Positions 25,981 to 33,255 of a stretch of DNA of 34,138 nt are shown piece by piece. This DNA comes from Clostridiales bacterium (GTDB lineage Bacteria > Bacillota > Clostridia > Oscillospirales > Oscillospiraceae), in NCBI GenBank assembly GCA_021205695.1, contig JAJPXB010000013.1, positions 1 to 34,138 of the forward strand, given 5' to 3'. The position numbers and the translations under genes were made by a program. The notes beneath the pieces are model-generated. The model did no database searches. It was not told the DNA's origin and saw nothing but the letters and a program-made list of their open reading frames with translations. The first letter of the stretch is position 1; each line of letters begins with the position of its first letter.

Positions 25981-26009
25981 TTGCAAAACCGGCGGGAAAC
26001 GCCTATAAT
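25981..26009 (+). promoter_or_regulatory. pncB promoter
   Basis: TTGCAA (25981-25986), a 17-base spacer and a perfect TATAAT (26004-26009). Transcription should start near 26016, inside the inverted repeat described next. Confidence 0.93.
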
Positions 26010-26013
26010 TGCC

Positions 26014-26033
26014 TCAAGTGTCAATACACCTGA
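26014..26033 (+). promoter_or_regulatory. Candidate NiaR-like operator at the pncB transcription start
   Basis: TCAAGTGT (26014-26021) and ACACCTGA (26026-26033) form an 8-4-8 inverted repeat with one mismatch, beginning 5 bases after the -10 box. The AGGTGT/ACACCT half-sites resemble, from memory, the operators of the niacin-responsive repressor NiaR that controls NAD genes in Firmicutes. Position fits a repressor site. Confidence 0.55.
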
Positions 26034-26084
26034 ATATAACTCAACGCCCACGGGCGCCGCCTTACGGCGAGATTGGAGCTTATT

Positions 26085-27530
26085 ATGGACTGTCAAACCA
26101 ACTATACCATGCTCTGCGACTTTTACGAGCTGACCATGGCAAACGGCTATTTCCGCACGCCGGAGGTTCGGGACCGGATCACCTATTTCGATATGTTCTT
26201 CCGCAATGTGCCGGACAACGGGGGCTATGCCATCGCTGCCGGTCTGGAGCAACTGGTGGACTATATCCGGAACCTGAGATTCACCGAGGAGGACATCGAA
26301 TACCTCCGGGGGAGAGGCTGCTTCTGCGAGGAGTTTCTGGACTATCTCCGCACCTTCCGGTTCACCGGCGACATCTGGGCCGTGCCGGAGGGGACGCCCA
26401 TCTTCCCCCAGGAGCCGGTGGTCACTGTCCGGGCCCCGGCGATCCAGGCCCAGTTTATTGAGACCTATCTGCTGCTGGTGTACAATCACCAGTGCCTCAT
26501 CGCCACCAAGGCCAACCGTGTGGTGCGGGCCGCCAAGGGCCGCCCCGTAGCCGAGTTCGGCTCCCGTCGGGCCCACGGGGCCTCCGCCGCCATCCTGGGA
26601 GCCAGAGCCGCCTACATCGGCGGATGCAGCTCCACCGCCTGCACCCAGGCGGATCGGGATTACGGCGTCCCCGCCACCGGCACCATGGCCCACTCCTGGG
26701 TGATGATGTTCCCCACCGAGTACGAGGCGTTCAAGCGCTATTGTGAGCTGTACCCGGACAACGCTACCCTGCTGGTGGACACCTACAACGTGTTGAAGTC
26801 CGGCGTTCCCAACGCCATCCGGGCGTTCAAGGAGGTGCTGCTACCCCAGGGCATCACCAAGTGCGGCATCCGCCTGGACTCCGGCGATCTGACCTATCTC
26901 TCCCGGAAGGCCCGGAAAATGCTGGACGACGCCGGCCTGACCGAGTGCAAGATCGTGGCGTCCAACTCCCTGGACGAGTATCTGATCCAGGACTTGCTCC
27001 GTCAGGGGGCGCAGCTGGACTCCTTCGGCGTGGGCGAGCGGCTCATCACCTCCAAGAGCAGTCCGGTCTTCGGGGGCGTGTATAAGCTGGTGGCCATCGA
27101 GGACGACCAGGGGCGCATCATCCCCAAGATCAAGGTGAGCGAGAACCCGGAGAAGATCATCAACCCCCACTTCAAGCGGGTGTTCCGTCTCTATGACAAC
27201 GACTCCGGAGAGTCCATCGCCGACGTTCTCACGGTATACGATGAGGAGGTCAAAAATGGGGAGCCGATCCGCCTGTTCGACCCCCGGGCCACCTGGAAGC
27301 GCAAGACGGTGAGCAACTTTACCGCCAAGGAGCTGATGGCGCCCATCTTCCGGAACGGGGAGTTGGTCTATCAGCTGCCCACCCTGAAGGAGATCCAGGC
27401 CTATTGCCGCCAGCAGGTGGATATGCTCTGGGACGAGGTGAAGCGGTTCGATAATCCGCACGCCTATTATGTGGATCTGTCTGACAAGCTCTGGAACATC
27501 AAGGAGGATCTTCTCCATCTGACATACTGA
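26085..27530 (+). CDS. pncB: Nicotinate phosphoribosyltransferase
   Basis: NAPRTase joins nicotinate and PRPP to give nicotinate mononucleotide, salvaging niacin into NAD. The 481-residue length fits the Gram-positive form. Visible blocks are LCDFYELTMANGYF at the N terminus, FGSRRAHG and ACTQADRDYGVPATGTMAHSW with the active-site His, LLVDTYNVLKSG, the phosphate-site IRLDSGDLTYLSRKARKMLD, and VGERLITSKSSPVFGGVYKLV. ATG 26085 follows GGAG (26075-26078) by 6 bases. A small hairpin, CGCCG (26055-26059) with CGGCG (26065-26069), lies just before that site. It is a single-gene unit between its own promoter and a strong terminator. Confidence 0.96.
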   Translation: MDCQTNYTMLCDFYELTMANGYFRTPEVRDRITYFDMFFRNVPDNGGYAIAAGLEQLVDYIRNLRFTEEDIEYLRGRGCFCEEFLDYLRTFRFTGDIWAVPEGTPIFPQEPVVTVRAPAIQAQFIETYLLLVYNHQCLIATKANRVVRAAKGRPVAEFGSRRAHGASAAILGARAAYIGGCSSTACTQADRDYGVPATGTMAHSWVMMFPTEYEAFKRYCELYPDNATLLVDTYNVLKSGVPNAIRAFKEVLLPQGITKCGIRLDSGDLTYLSRKARKMLDDAGLTECKIVASNSLDEYLIQDLLRQGAQLDSFGVGERLITSKSSPVFGGVYKLVAIEDDQGRIIPKIKVSENPEKIINPHFKRVFRLYDNDSGESIADVLTVYDEEVKNGEPIRLFDPRATWKRKTVSNFTAKELMAPIFRNGELVYQLPTLKEIQAYCRQQVDMLWDEVKRFDNPHAYYVDLSDKLWNIKEDLLHLTY

Positions 27531-27557
27531 CCGGTCGTCTGTCTCTGCCTGACAGTA

Positions 27558-27601
27558 AAAGCACCTCCTGCGGCACAGAAAAATGCCGCAGGAGGTGCTT
27601 T
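27558..27601 (+). terminator. pncB terminator with a perfect 18-base-pair stem
   Basis: Bases 27558-27575 pair without mismatch with 27584-27601 around the 8-base loop CAGAAAAA. The stem starts AAAGCACC and ends GGTGCTTT, so each strand reads out with T at the 3' foot. Confidence 0.88.
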
Positions 27602-27661
27602 GATTTGAAAGACAGACACAGGGCCGGAATGGGAAGCAAAACAGGGAACAGCCCGGAAAAC

Positions 27662-27697
27662 AAAAAAATCCCCCGATTCCATCTCTGAAACCGGGGG
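27662..27697 (-). terminator. Terminator of tRNA-Ser
   Basis: On the minus strand CCCCCG (27697-27692) pairs with CGGGGG (27675-27670), followed by ATTTTTTT (27669-27662). It lies 8 bases past the 3' end of the tRNA gene. Confidence 0.85.
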
Positions 27698-27704
27698 TTT
27701 GCTA

Positions 27705-27792
27705 CGCAGAAGGAGGGATTCGAACCCTCGTTACGCTATTAACGTAAACACGATTTCCAATCGTGCGCCTTCGACCACTCAGCCACTTCTGC
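27705..27792 (-). tRNA. tRNA-Ser(GGA)
   Basis: The minus strand folds as a class II tRNA. The acceptor stem is GCAGAAG (27792-27786) with CTTCTGC (27712-27706), with discriminator G at 27705. The anticodon arm CACGA-TTGGAAA-TCGTG gives anticodon GGA (reads UCC/UCU). The variable arm is long, TTACG paired with CGTAA. The T arm is GAGGG-TTCGAAT-CCCTC. CCA is not encoded. The discriminator G and long variable arm are serine-specific features. It stands alone with its own promoter and terminator. Confidence 0.97.
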
Positions 27793-27865
27793 ATATCATG
27801 GCGTGGGTGCTCTACCCAATCGATGCGGCGAGCCAGAAGGCCGTGGCTCATCTGCAACGCTGATT

Positions 27866-27893
27866 ATTATACCAGAAAAATCACGAACGTCAA
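27866..27893 (-). promoter_or_regulatory. Promoter of tRNA-Ser
   Basis: Minus strand: TTGACG (27893-27888), a 16-base spacer and a perfect TATAAT (27871-27866) preceded by extended TGG. The transcript would start about 68 bases before the mature tRNA and carry a 5' leader with the small hairpin GAGCCA/TGGCTC. Confidence 0.85.
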
Positions 27894-28041
27894 GAGGTCT
27901 CCGGAAAAAAATTGCGTTGACGCGAACGCACCGTCAAATACATCGCCGGTCGGCGGCTGATGTTCGCGCTTTTCGGCGCTGCGGAGCGCTTCCGTAACTT
28001 TTTCGCGGCTTTATTTTCCTGGATTACCTTTGAAAAGCGGG

Positions 28042-28073
28042 GGAGCCGGAACGCCCCGGGGCGTTCCGGCTCC
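28042..28073 (-). terminator. Terminator of the rubrerythrin-rubredoxin unit
   Basis: A perfect 32-base palindrome with 16-base arms (first arm 28042-28057, starting GGAGCCGG and ending CGCCCC). On the minus strand it begins 12 bases after the rubredoxin stop codon and is followed by CCCGCTTTTC. The U tract is modest. Confidence 0.8.
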
Positions 28074-28084
28074 TGAGATGCCTT

Positions 28085-28240
28085 TTATTCGGCCTCGAAT
28101 GCGTCCTTACCCAGACCGCAGACAGGGCAGACCCAGTCCTCCGGGACATCCTCCCAGGGGGTGCCGGGGGCGACGCCGTTTTCCGGATCGCCTTCGGCGG
28201 GATCATAGACATAACCACAGGGGCAGACATATTTTTCCAT
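28085..28240 (-). CDS. Rubredoxin with a shortened first metal-binding knuckle
   Basis: A 51-residue rubredoxin, a one-iron electron carrier of the cytoplasm. [32 protein letters not shown] and LGKDAFEAE match the family throughout. The second knuckle is standard: Cys38-Pro-Val-Cys41-Gly. The first is Cys6-Pro-Cys8-Gly, one residue shorter than the usual Cys-X2-Cys-Gly; the frame reads cleanly on both sides, so this is a one-codon deletion, not a frameshift. AAGGAG lies about 9 bases before ATG 28240. It follows the rubrerythrin gene by 36 bases and should pass electrons to it, as rubredoxins do in clostridial peroxide reduction. Confidence 0.95.
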   Translation of the reverse strand: MEKYVCPCGYVYDPAEGDPENGVAPGTPWEDVPEDWVCPVCGLGKDAFEAE

Positions 28241-28276
28241 GGCGTGTTTCTCCTTTTTCCCGGTTTTGGCAGCCGC

Positions 28277-28819
28277 TCAGAAGTACCGCTTGAGCAGACC
28301 CTCGAAGGCTCTGCCGTGACGGGCCTCGTCCCGGGCCATCTCGTGGACGGTGTCGTGGATGGCGTCCAGGCCCAGCTCCTTGGCCTTCTTCGCCAGCTCG
28401 AACTTGCCGGCGGTGGCGCCGTTCTCCGCCTCGACCCGGACGGTCAGGTTTTCCTTGGTGGAGTCAGAGAGCACCTCGCCCAGCAGCTCGGCGAACTTGG
28501 CGGCGTGCTCCGCCTCCTCATAGGCGGCCTTCTCCCAGTACAGACCGATCTCAGGGTAGCCCTCCCGATGGGCCACCCGGGCCATAGCCAGGTACATACC
28601 GACCTCGGTGCATTCGCCGGTGAAGTTCTCCCGCAGACCCTGCTTGATCTCCTCCGGGGCGTCCTTGGCCACGCCGACGATGTGTTCAGCGGCCCAGGTC
28701 TGACCCTCGGCCTGCTCAATGAATTTGGAGCCGGGGCACTTGCACAGGGGGCAGACGAAGCCCTCGGGCATTTCGCCCTCGTGAACGTAACCGCAGATGG
28801 GGCAAACATACTTTTTCAT
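28277..28819 (-). CDS. Reverse rubrerythrin (rubredoxin domain first; NADH peroxidase component)
   Basis: This 180-residue protein has an N-terminal rubredoxin domain with Cys6, Cys9, Cys23 and Cys26 (CPICG, CPLC). A ferritin-like diiron domain follows: [58 protein letters not shown]. The domain order is the reverse of classic rubrerythrin and matches the clostridial revRbr enzymes that reduce hydrogen peroxide and oxygen with electrons from NADH via rubredoxin. Each diiron Glu/His motif looks intact. GGAGGT lies 7 bases before ATG 28819. It is first in a two-gene unit with rubredoxin, from a strong promoter with a PerR-like repeat. Confidence 0.95.
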   Translation of the reverse strand: MKKYVCPICGYVHEGEMPEGFVCPLCKCPGSKFIEQAEGQTWAAEHIVGVAKDAPEEIKQGLRENFTGECTEVGMYLAMARVAHREGYPEIGLYWEKAAYEEAEHAAKFAELLGEVLSDSTKENLTVRVEAENGATAGKFELAKKAKELGLDAIHDTVHEMARDEARHGRAFEGLLKRYF

Positions 28820-28836
28820 GTTCCGTACCTCCAGAA

Positions 28837-28858
28837 TGCCGGATGTCCGGCAGATTTT
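28837..28858 (+). terminator. Hairpin with T run, antisense to the rbr leader
   Basis: TGCCGG (28837-28842) pairs with CCGGCA (28847-28852) around ATGT, followed on the plus strand by GATTTTTT. As a terminator it would stop plus-strand (antisense) transcripts. In the rbr mRNA the same palindrome is a hairpin just upstream of the ribosome site. Confidence 0.5.
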
Positions 28859-28864
28859 TTAATT

Positions 28865-28877
28865 AGGAATGATTCCT
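28865..28877 (-). promoter_or_regulatory. PerR/Fur-like inverted repeat at the rbr transcription start
   Basis: AGGAAT-G-ATTCCT (28865-28877) is a perfect 6-1-6 inverted repeat at the predicted transcription start, 6 bases below the -10 box. The AAT-N-ATT core is shared with PerR and Fur boxes, and peroxide-defence genes are typical PerR targets. Confidence 0.55.
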
Positions 28878-28883
28878 GTTTAT

Positions 28884-28912
28884 ATTATACTGGCGTCAGA
28901 CCTGTTAGTCAA
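28884..28912 (-). promoter_or_regulatory. Promoter of the rubrerythrin-rubredoxin unit
   Basis: Minus strand: TTGACT (28912-28907), a 17-base spacer and a perfect TATAAT (28889-28884). It diverges from the ilvB promoter. Confidence 0.92.
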
Positions 28913-28995
28913 CGATAACCGTATATTTTCGCAAATATTTTTTGGGGCGCCCCCTGAACTGCCGAAACCGCCCCGGATCCGCCGCTTTTGACAGG

Positions 28996-29022
28996 CAGAG
29001 CCGCTCTTTTTTGGCGGCTCTG
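28996..29022. other. Unexplained hairpin between the divergent rbr and ilvB promoters
   Basis: CAGAGCCGC (28996-29004) pairs with GCGGCTCTG (29014-29022) around TCTTTTTTG. It lies outside both predicted transcripts. GGGGCGCCCC (28944-28953) and TGGGA-GAAA-TCCCA (29021-29034) are further symmetric elements in this 130-base gap. Confidence 0.5.
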
Positions 29023-29043
29023 GGAGAAATCCCAAAATTTCAC

Positions 29044-29072
29044 TTGACAAAATCCATCTGAACCGGTATCAT
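29044..29072 (+). promoter_or_regulatory. Promoter of the ilv operon
   Basis: A perfect TTGACA (29044-29049), a 17-base spacer and TATCAT (29067-29072). The start near 29079 gives a leader of about 300 bases carrying the T-box. Confidence 0.93.
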
Positions 29073-29078
29073 GATGTT

Positions 29079-29344
29079 TAATTCGTAAATGCAGTGATTG
29101 GGAAAAGTAGAGACAGGGTCGGCGGCCCAGAGAGGGCGCGTCTGCTGCAAGCGCCTGCGCCGCCTGTTTTCCAAAGTCCCCCAGGAGCAGCTGACCGAAC
29201 GGTTGCAAGTAGGCTCAGCCGGGTGTCCTCCCGTTACAGGGGCAGTGAGTGCATGGAGTCGCTCATGGCGTTTCCATGAATTTAGGTGGTACCACGGAGT
29301 GTTTGCGCTTCGTCCTATGACAGAGGACGGGGCGTTTTATTTTT
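29079..29344 (+). promoter_or_regulatory. T-box riboswitch controlling the ilv operon, probably sensing tRNA-Val
   Basis: The leader has the full T-box layout. Stem I starts with a kink-turn: CAG-TGA-TTGGG (29092-29102) faces CCCAG-GAG-(CAG)-CTG (29180-29193). AGTA (29106-29109) marks the specifier loop. AGAGAG (29129-29134) and the distal stem GGCGC/GCGCC (29135-29155) follow. The 3' side of the specifier loop reads AAAGTCCC, giving GTC (Val) at 29176-29178 as the best codon. The T-box core AGGTGGTACCACG is at 29284-29296, with TGGT able to bind an ACCA tRNA end. The terminator stem 29306-29334 (11 pairs, two G-U) precedes TTTTATTTTT. Uncharged tRNA would favour the antiterminator and turn on the operon. 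Confidence 0.92.
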
Positions 29345-29385
29345 GCATACAGAAACTGAATTTCGCCAATGGAGGTGTCAGAGAT

Positions 29386-31017
29386 ATGACTGGAGCGCAA
29401 GCCCTGATCGAGAGCCTGAAGCGGGCCGGTGTAGAGCACATATTCGGCTACGCCGGAGCGACCATCTGTTCCACGGTGGACGCACTGGCCAGCGCCCCTG
29501 AGATCGGCTATACCCTGGTCCGGACAGAGCAGAACGCGGGCCACATGGCCTCGGGCTATTACCGGGTCACCGGCAAGGTGGGGGTCTGCATGGTCACCTC
29601 GGGGCCGGGCGCCACCAACCTGATCACCGGCATTGCCACTGCCTATATGGACTCTATCCCCATGGTGGCCATCACCGGCCAGGTGCCCAGCAATCTGCTG
29701 GGCCGGGATATCTTCCAGGAGGTGGACATTACCGGCGCTGTGGCCCCCTTCTCCAAGCACAGCTACCTGGTCAAAAATGCGGACGACATCCCCCGCATCG
29801 TGGCGGAGGCGTTCCACATCGCATCCACCGGCCGCCCTGGCCCGGTGCTCATTGATCTGCCCAGCGATATCCAGCAGCAGGAGCTGACGTGCGAATACAG
29901 CTATCCGGAGCAGGTCTCTCTGCGCAGCTACAAGCCCAGCGTACGGGGCAATGAGCTGCAGGTCAAGCGGGTCATCGGGGCCATCGAACAGGCCCAGCAG
30001 CCGGTCATCTGCGCCGGCGGCGGGGTATTCCTGGCCGACGCCCAGCAGGAGCTGACCGAGTTTGCCGAGCGCACCCGCATCCCGGTGGTCACCACCATGA
30101 TGGGGCTTTCCCTGATGCCCTCCGCCCACCCGCTGAACATGGGCATGATCGGCGCCTTCGGCAGTCAGGCGGCGAACGAGGCATTGACCAACGCCGACCT
30201 GCTGATCATGGTGGGCTGTCGGGTGGCCGACCGGGCCATTCTCTCTCCCAGCACCCTCCAGGAGCGGACGACCATCGTCCACATCGATGTGGACCCGGCA
30301 GAGATCGGGAAGAACATGGCCGCCGAGATCCCCGTGGTGGGAGATGTGAAGGTCATCCTCCAGCAGCTGCTGGAGCGGGCGCAGAACGGCAGCCAGACGG
30401 AGTGGCTCACCGGCCTTCAGGAGCTTCGCTATCAGGTGCGTCACCGGGAGTTCCCCAGCACTCCCAGCTATGTGTTCCCCGGGCATCTCCTCCGCCAGCT
30501 CAGCCGCAAGCTGCAATACAACGCCGCAGTGGTGGCCGACGTGGGACAGAACCAGATCTGGGCCTGCCGCCATCTCCAGCTGGAGGGGCCGCGCTTCCTC
30601 ACCAGCGGCGGCCTGGGCACCATGGGCTATGCGCTGCCCGCAGCTATCGGCGTCAAGGTGGCCCAGCCCAACCGTCAGACGGTGGTCATCTGCGGCGACG
30701 GCAGCTTCCAGATGTCGTTCAACGAGCTGGCGGCCGTCCGGGCGGCGAATATGGACATCAAAATCATCCTCATCCAGAACAACTATCTGGGCCTGGTCCG
30801 CCAGATCCAGGACACCCCCGCCTATCCCGCCGGCCCCTTCGGCGTGGCGCTGGACGGCTCCCCGGATTTCGCCGCCATCGCCGCCGCCTACGGCATCCCC
30901 AGCCGGGTGCTGTCGGAGGACAGGGATGTGGACAGCGCGCTGGACGAGATGCTCAACACCCCGGGCAGCTTTTTACTGATTTGCATGGTGGACCCCAAAG
31001 CCACCACCAACGACTAA
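29386..31017 (+). CDS. ilvB: Acetolactate synthase large subunit, first copy
   Basis: This ThDP- and FAD-dependent enzyme condenses pyruvate with pyruvate or 2-oxobutyrate, the first common step of Val, Leu and Ile synthesis. It has 543 residues. The catalytic Glu48 is in RTEQNAGHMASGYYR, then TSGPGATNLITGIATAYMDSIP and GRDIFQEVDITG. The ThDP motif starts at GDG (437-439) and ends at QNNYLGLVRQ. All three domains are present. The sequence departs from the second copy in places usually well kept (NAGHMASGYYR versus GASHAADGYAR), and it lacks that copy's C-terminal PGGG tail. GGAGGTG (29371-29377) precedes ATG 29386 by 8 bases; the open frame upstream covers the T-box. Confidence 0.93.
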   Translation: MTGAQALIESLKRAGVEHIFGYAGATICSTVDALASAPEIGYTLVRTEQNAGHMASGYYRVTGKVGVCMVTSGPGATNLITGIATAYMDSIPMVAITGQVPSNLLGRDIFQEVDITGAVAPFSKHSYLVKNADDIPRIVAEAFHIASTGRPGPVLIDLPSDIQQQELTCEYSYPEQVSLRSYKPSVRGNELQVKRVIGAIEQAQQPVICAGGGVFLADAQQELTEFAERTRIPVVTTMMGLSLMPSAHPLNMGMIGAFGSQAANEALTNADLLIMVGCRVADRAILSPSTLQERTTIVHIDVDPAEIGKNMAAEIPVVGDVKVILQQLLERAQNGSQTEWLTGLQELRYQVRHREFPSTPSYVFPGHLLRQLSRKLQYNAAVVADVGQNQIWACRHLQLEGPRFLTSGGLGTMGYALPAAIGVKVAQPNRQTVVICGDGSFQMSFNELAAVRAANMDIKIILIQNNYLGLVRQIQDTPAYPAGPFGVALDGSPDFAAIAAAYGIPSRVLSEDRDVDSALDEMLNTPGSFLLICMVDPKATTND

Positions 31018-31029
31018 AGGAGGCCGACG

Positions 31030-31515
31030 ATGAGACAGACCATCTCCGTTCTGGTGGAGAATCAGGCCGGTGTCCTGAACCGCATTACCGGGCTATTCTC
31101 CCGCCGGGCATTTAACATCGAGTCCCTGGCGGTGGGCGTCACCGACGATCCCGCTATCTCCCGTATCACCATCATCGTGGACAGCGGCAACAGCGTGGTG
31201 GAGCAGGTCTCCAAACAGCTCAACAAGCTCATCGAGGTCATCAAGGTGCGCACCCTGGAGGAGGACCGGCTGATCGGCCGGGAGCTGGTGCTCATCAAGG
31301 TGAACGCCACCGCCAAGACCCGCCCGGACATTATGACCATCTGCGAGCTGATGGGGGCCAAGGTGGCGGACATCTCCCCCACATCTCTCACCCTGGAGCT
31401 GTCCGACACCCCGGACCGCATCGACACCTTTGAATCCATGCTCCGCCCCTTCTCCATTCAGGAGGTGGCCCGCACCGGGGTCATCGCTCTCCAAAAGGGC
31501 AGCGGAAAGATTTGA
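31030..31515 (+). CDS. ilvN: Acetolactate synthase small (regulatory) subunit, first copy
   Basis: This regulatory subunit activates the large subunit and gives valine feedback inhibition in known homologues. Its 161 residues contain the N-terminal ACT domain ISVLVENQAGVLNRITGLFSRR followed by FNIESLAVGVTDDP and RITIIVD. A C-terminal domain (RELVLIKVNA, LELSDTPDRIDTFESMLRPF, EVARTGVIAL) follows. This is the standard IlvH/IlvN length. AAAGGAGG precedes ATG 31030, 12 bases after ilvB. Its stop lies just before the ribosome site of the second large-subunit gene. Confidence 0.94.
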   Translation: MRQTISVLVENQAGVLNRITGLFSRRAFNIESLAVGVTDDPAISRITIIVDSGNSVVEQVSKQLNKLIEVIKVRTLEEDRLIGRELVLIKVNATAKTRPDIMTICELMGAKVADISPTSLTLELSDTPDRIDTFESMLRPFSIQEVARTGVIALQKGSGKI

Positions 31516-31532
31516 TCGGGAGGAACGAGCAA

Positions 31533-33242
31533 TTGAAAATTCGTGCCACACAAGCGATCATGGAGTGCCTGCTGGAGCAGGAGGTGGACACCGTCTTTGG
31601 CTATCCCGGCGGTACCATCCTCAATCTCTATGACGAGCTGTACAACTATCGCGACAGGATCACCCACGTTCTGACCGCCCACGAGCAGGGGGCGTCCCAC
31701 GCCGCCGACGGCTATGCCCGCTCCACCGGTAAGGTGGGGGTGTGCTTCGCCACCTCCGGGCCGGGCGCCACCAACCTGACCACCGGCATCGCCACCGCCT
31801 ATATGGACTCCTCTCCCGTAGTGTTCATCACCTGCAACGTCACCGAGCCGCTGCTGGGACGGGACTCCTTTCAGGAGGTGGACATCACCGGCATAGCCAT
31901 GCCCATCACCAAGGCCACCTACCTGGTGCGGGACGCCCAGTCCATCCCCTCCATCATGCGTCAGGCCTTTGCCGTGGCCGCCACGGGCCGGCCCGGGCCG
32001 GTGCTCATCGACTTTCTGAAGAACGTCACTGCGCCCACCGAGATGATCGACTACGAGTTCATCCCCTGGTACGAAAACCGCACCTGGGGCAGCGTCCGGG
32101 AGCTGAGCGAGAGCCACGGGCTCAAGGCTCCGGAGCCGGACCACGGGGACATCGATAAGCTGGTGGAGATGATCGCCCAGTCAGAGCGGCCTCTGCTCAT
32201 CTGCGGCGGCGGCGTCGTCCGGGGCCGCGCCCACGAGGAGTTCCGCACCTTTGCGGAAAAGATGGACAGCCCCGTGGCCATCACCCTGATGGGCGGCGGC
32301 GGCTTCCCGGGAGGACACCCCCTGACCACCGGCATGATCGGTATGCATGGGAGCCGGGCCTCCAATGTGGCCGTGGATCAGTGCGACCTGCTCATCGCCG
32401 TGGGCTGCCGGTTCTCCGACCGGGTGGCGCTGAATCCCAATACCTTCGCCCACCAGGCCAAAATTGTCCACATCGACATCGATCGGGCGGAAATCGACAA
32501 GAACGTGCTCACCGACCACCACATCGTGGGCAACGCCCGCCGGGTGCTGGAGCTGCTCAACCAACGGGTGGGCCAGTATCATCACCCGGAGTGGAAGGAG
32601 CAGATCCTCTCCCTCCGCCGGGAGCGGGAGGAGGTGGGGGAGGACGACTCCGCCCTCTCTCCCAAGCAGGTGCTGGAGACCATCCGACGGATGGTACCCA
32701 AGGACACCATCGTCGCCACCGACGTGGGGCAGAACCAGATGTGGACGATTCAGTACTTCCACTTCGACTATCCCGGCCAGCTGCTCACCTCCGGCGGCTT
32801 TGGCACCATGGGCTTCGGCCTGGGCGCCGCCATCGGGGCGAAGATGGCTCACCCGGACAAGGTGGTCATCCACACCACCGGAGACGGCTGCTTCCGGATG
32901 AACTGCCACGAGCTGTCCACTGTGGAACATTACCACCTGCCCATCATTACCGTGGTGTTCAACAACGGCACCCTGGGCATGGTGCGCCAGTGGCAGAACC
33001 TGATCTATGACAAGCGCTACTCCGAGACTACCCTGGACAGGGGCCCTGATTTTGTCAAGCTGGCGGAGGCCTATGGGCTCAGGGGCCGCCGGGTCACCAA
33101 TGCACGGGAGATGGAGGAGGCCCTGGCCGAGGCACTGAGCTGCGGTTGCGGCTATGTGATCGACTGTATGCTGGACATCGACGAGATGGTGCGCCCCATG
33201 GTCCCCGGCGGCGGCAACATCACCGATTTTCTGCTCAACTGA
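31533..33242 (+). CDS. ilvB: Acetolactate synthase large subunit, second copy (TTG start)
   Basis: A second complete large subunit, 569 residues, closer to the standard form. FGYPGGTILNLYDELY, catalytic Glu51 in HEQGASHAADGYAR, TSGPGATNLTTGIATAYMDSSP, GRDSFQEVDITG, the ThDP motif from GDG (450-452) to FNNGTLGMVRQWQ, and the tail MVRPMVPGGG are present. I start at TTG 31533: GGGAGGAA (31518-31525) lies 7 bases before it, and the protein then begins KIRATQAIMECL, like known IlvB. An upstream TTG at 31512 overlaps the ilvN stop and has no site. It is not a recent duplicate of the first copy, since they differ along their whole length. Confidence 0.94.
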   Translation: MKIRATQAIMECLLEQEVDTVFGYPGGTILNLYDELYNYRDRITHVLTAHEQGASHAADGYARSTGKVGVCFATSGPGATNLTTGIATAYMDSSPVVFITCNVTEPLLGRDSFQEVDITGIAMPITKATYLVRDAQSIPSIMRQAFAVAATGRPGPVLIDFLKNVTAPTEMIDYEFIPWYENRTWGSVRELSESHGLKAPEPDHGDIDKLVEMIAQSERPLLICGGGVVRGRAHEEFRTFAEKMDSPVAITLMGGGGFPGGHPLTTGMIGMHGSRASNVAVDQCDLLIAVGCRFSDRVALNPNTFAHQAKIVHIDIDRAEIDKNVLTDHHIVGNARRVLELLNQRVGQYHHPEWKEQILSLRREREEVGEDDSALSPKQVLETIRRMVPKDTIVATDVGQNQMWTIQYFHFDYPGQLLTSGGFGTMGFGLGAAIGAKMAHPDKVVIHTTGDGCFRMNCHELSTVEHYHLPIITVVFNNGTLGMVRQWQNLIYDKRYSETTLDRGPDFVKLAEAYGLRGRRVTNAREMEEALAEALSCGCGYVIDCMLDIDEMVRPMVPGGGNITDFLLN

Positions 33243-33255
33243 GGGGGTGACAGGG

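Noticed and set aside
27805-27821. tRNA D-arm-like sequence (GGGTAGAGCACCC) on the minus strand in the tRNA-Ser leader
   Set aside because: No acceptor, anticodon or T arm can be placed around it, so a second tRNA or relic is not supported.
29098-29385. N-terminal extension of the first ilvB by 96 codons
   Set aside because: This part of the frame is the T-box leader and its terminator; the proper ribosome site and start are at 29371-29388.
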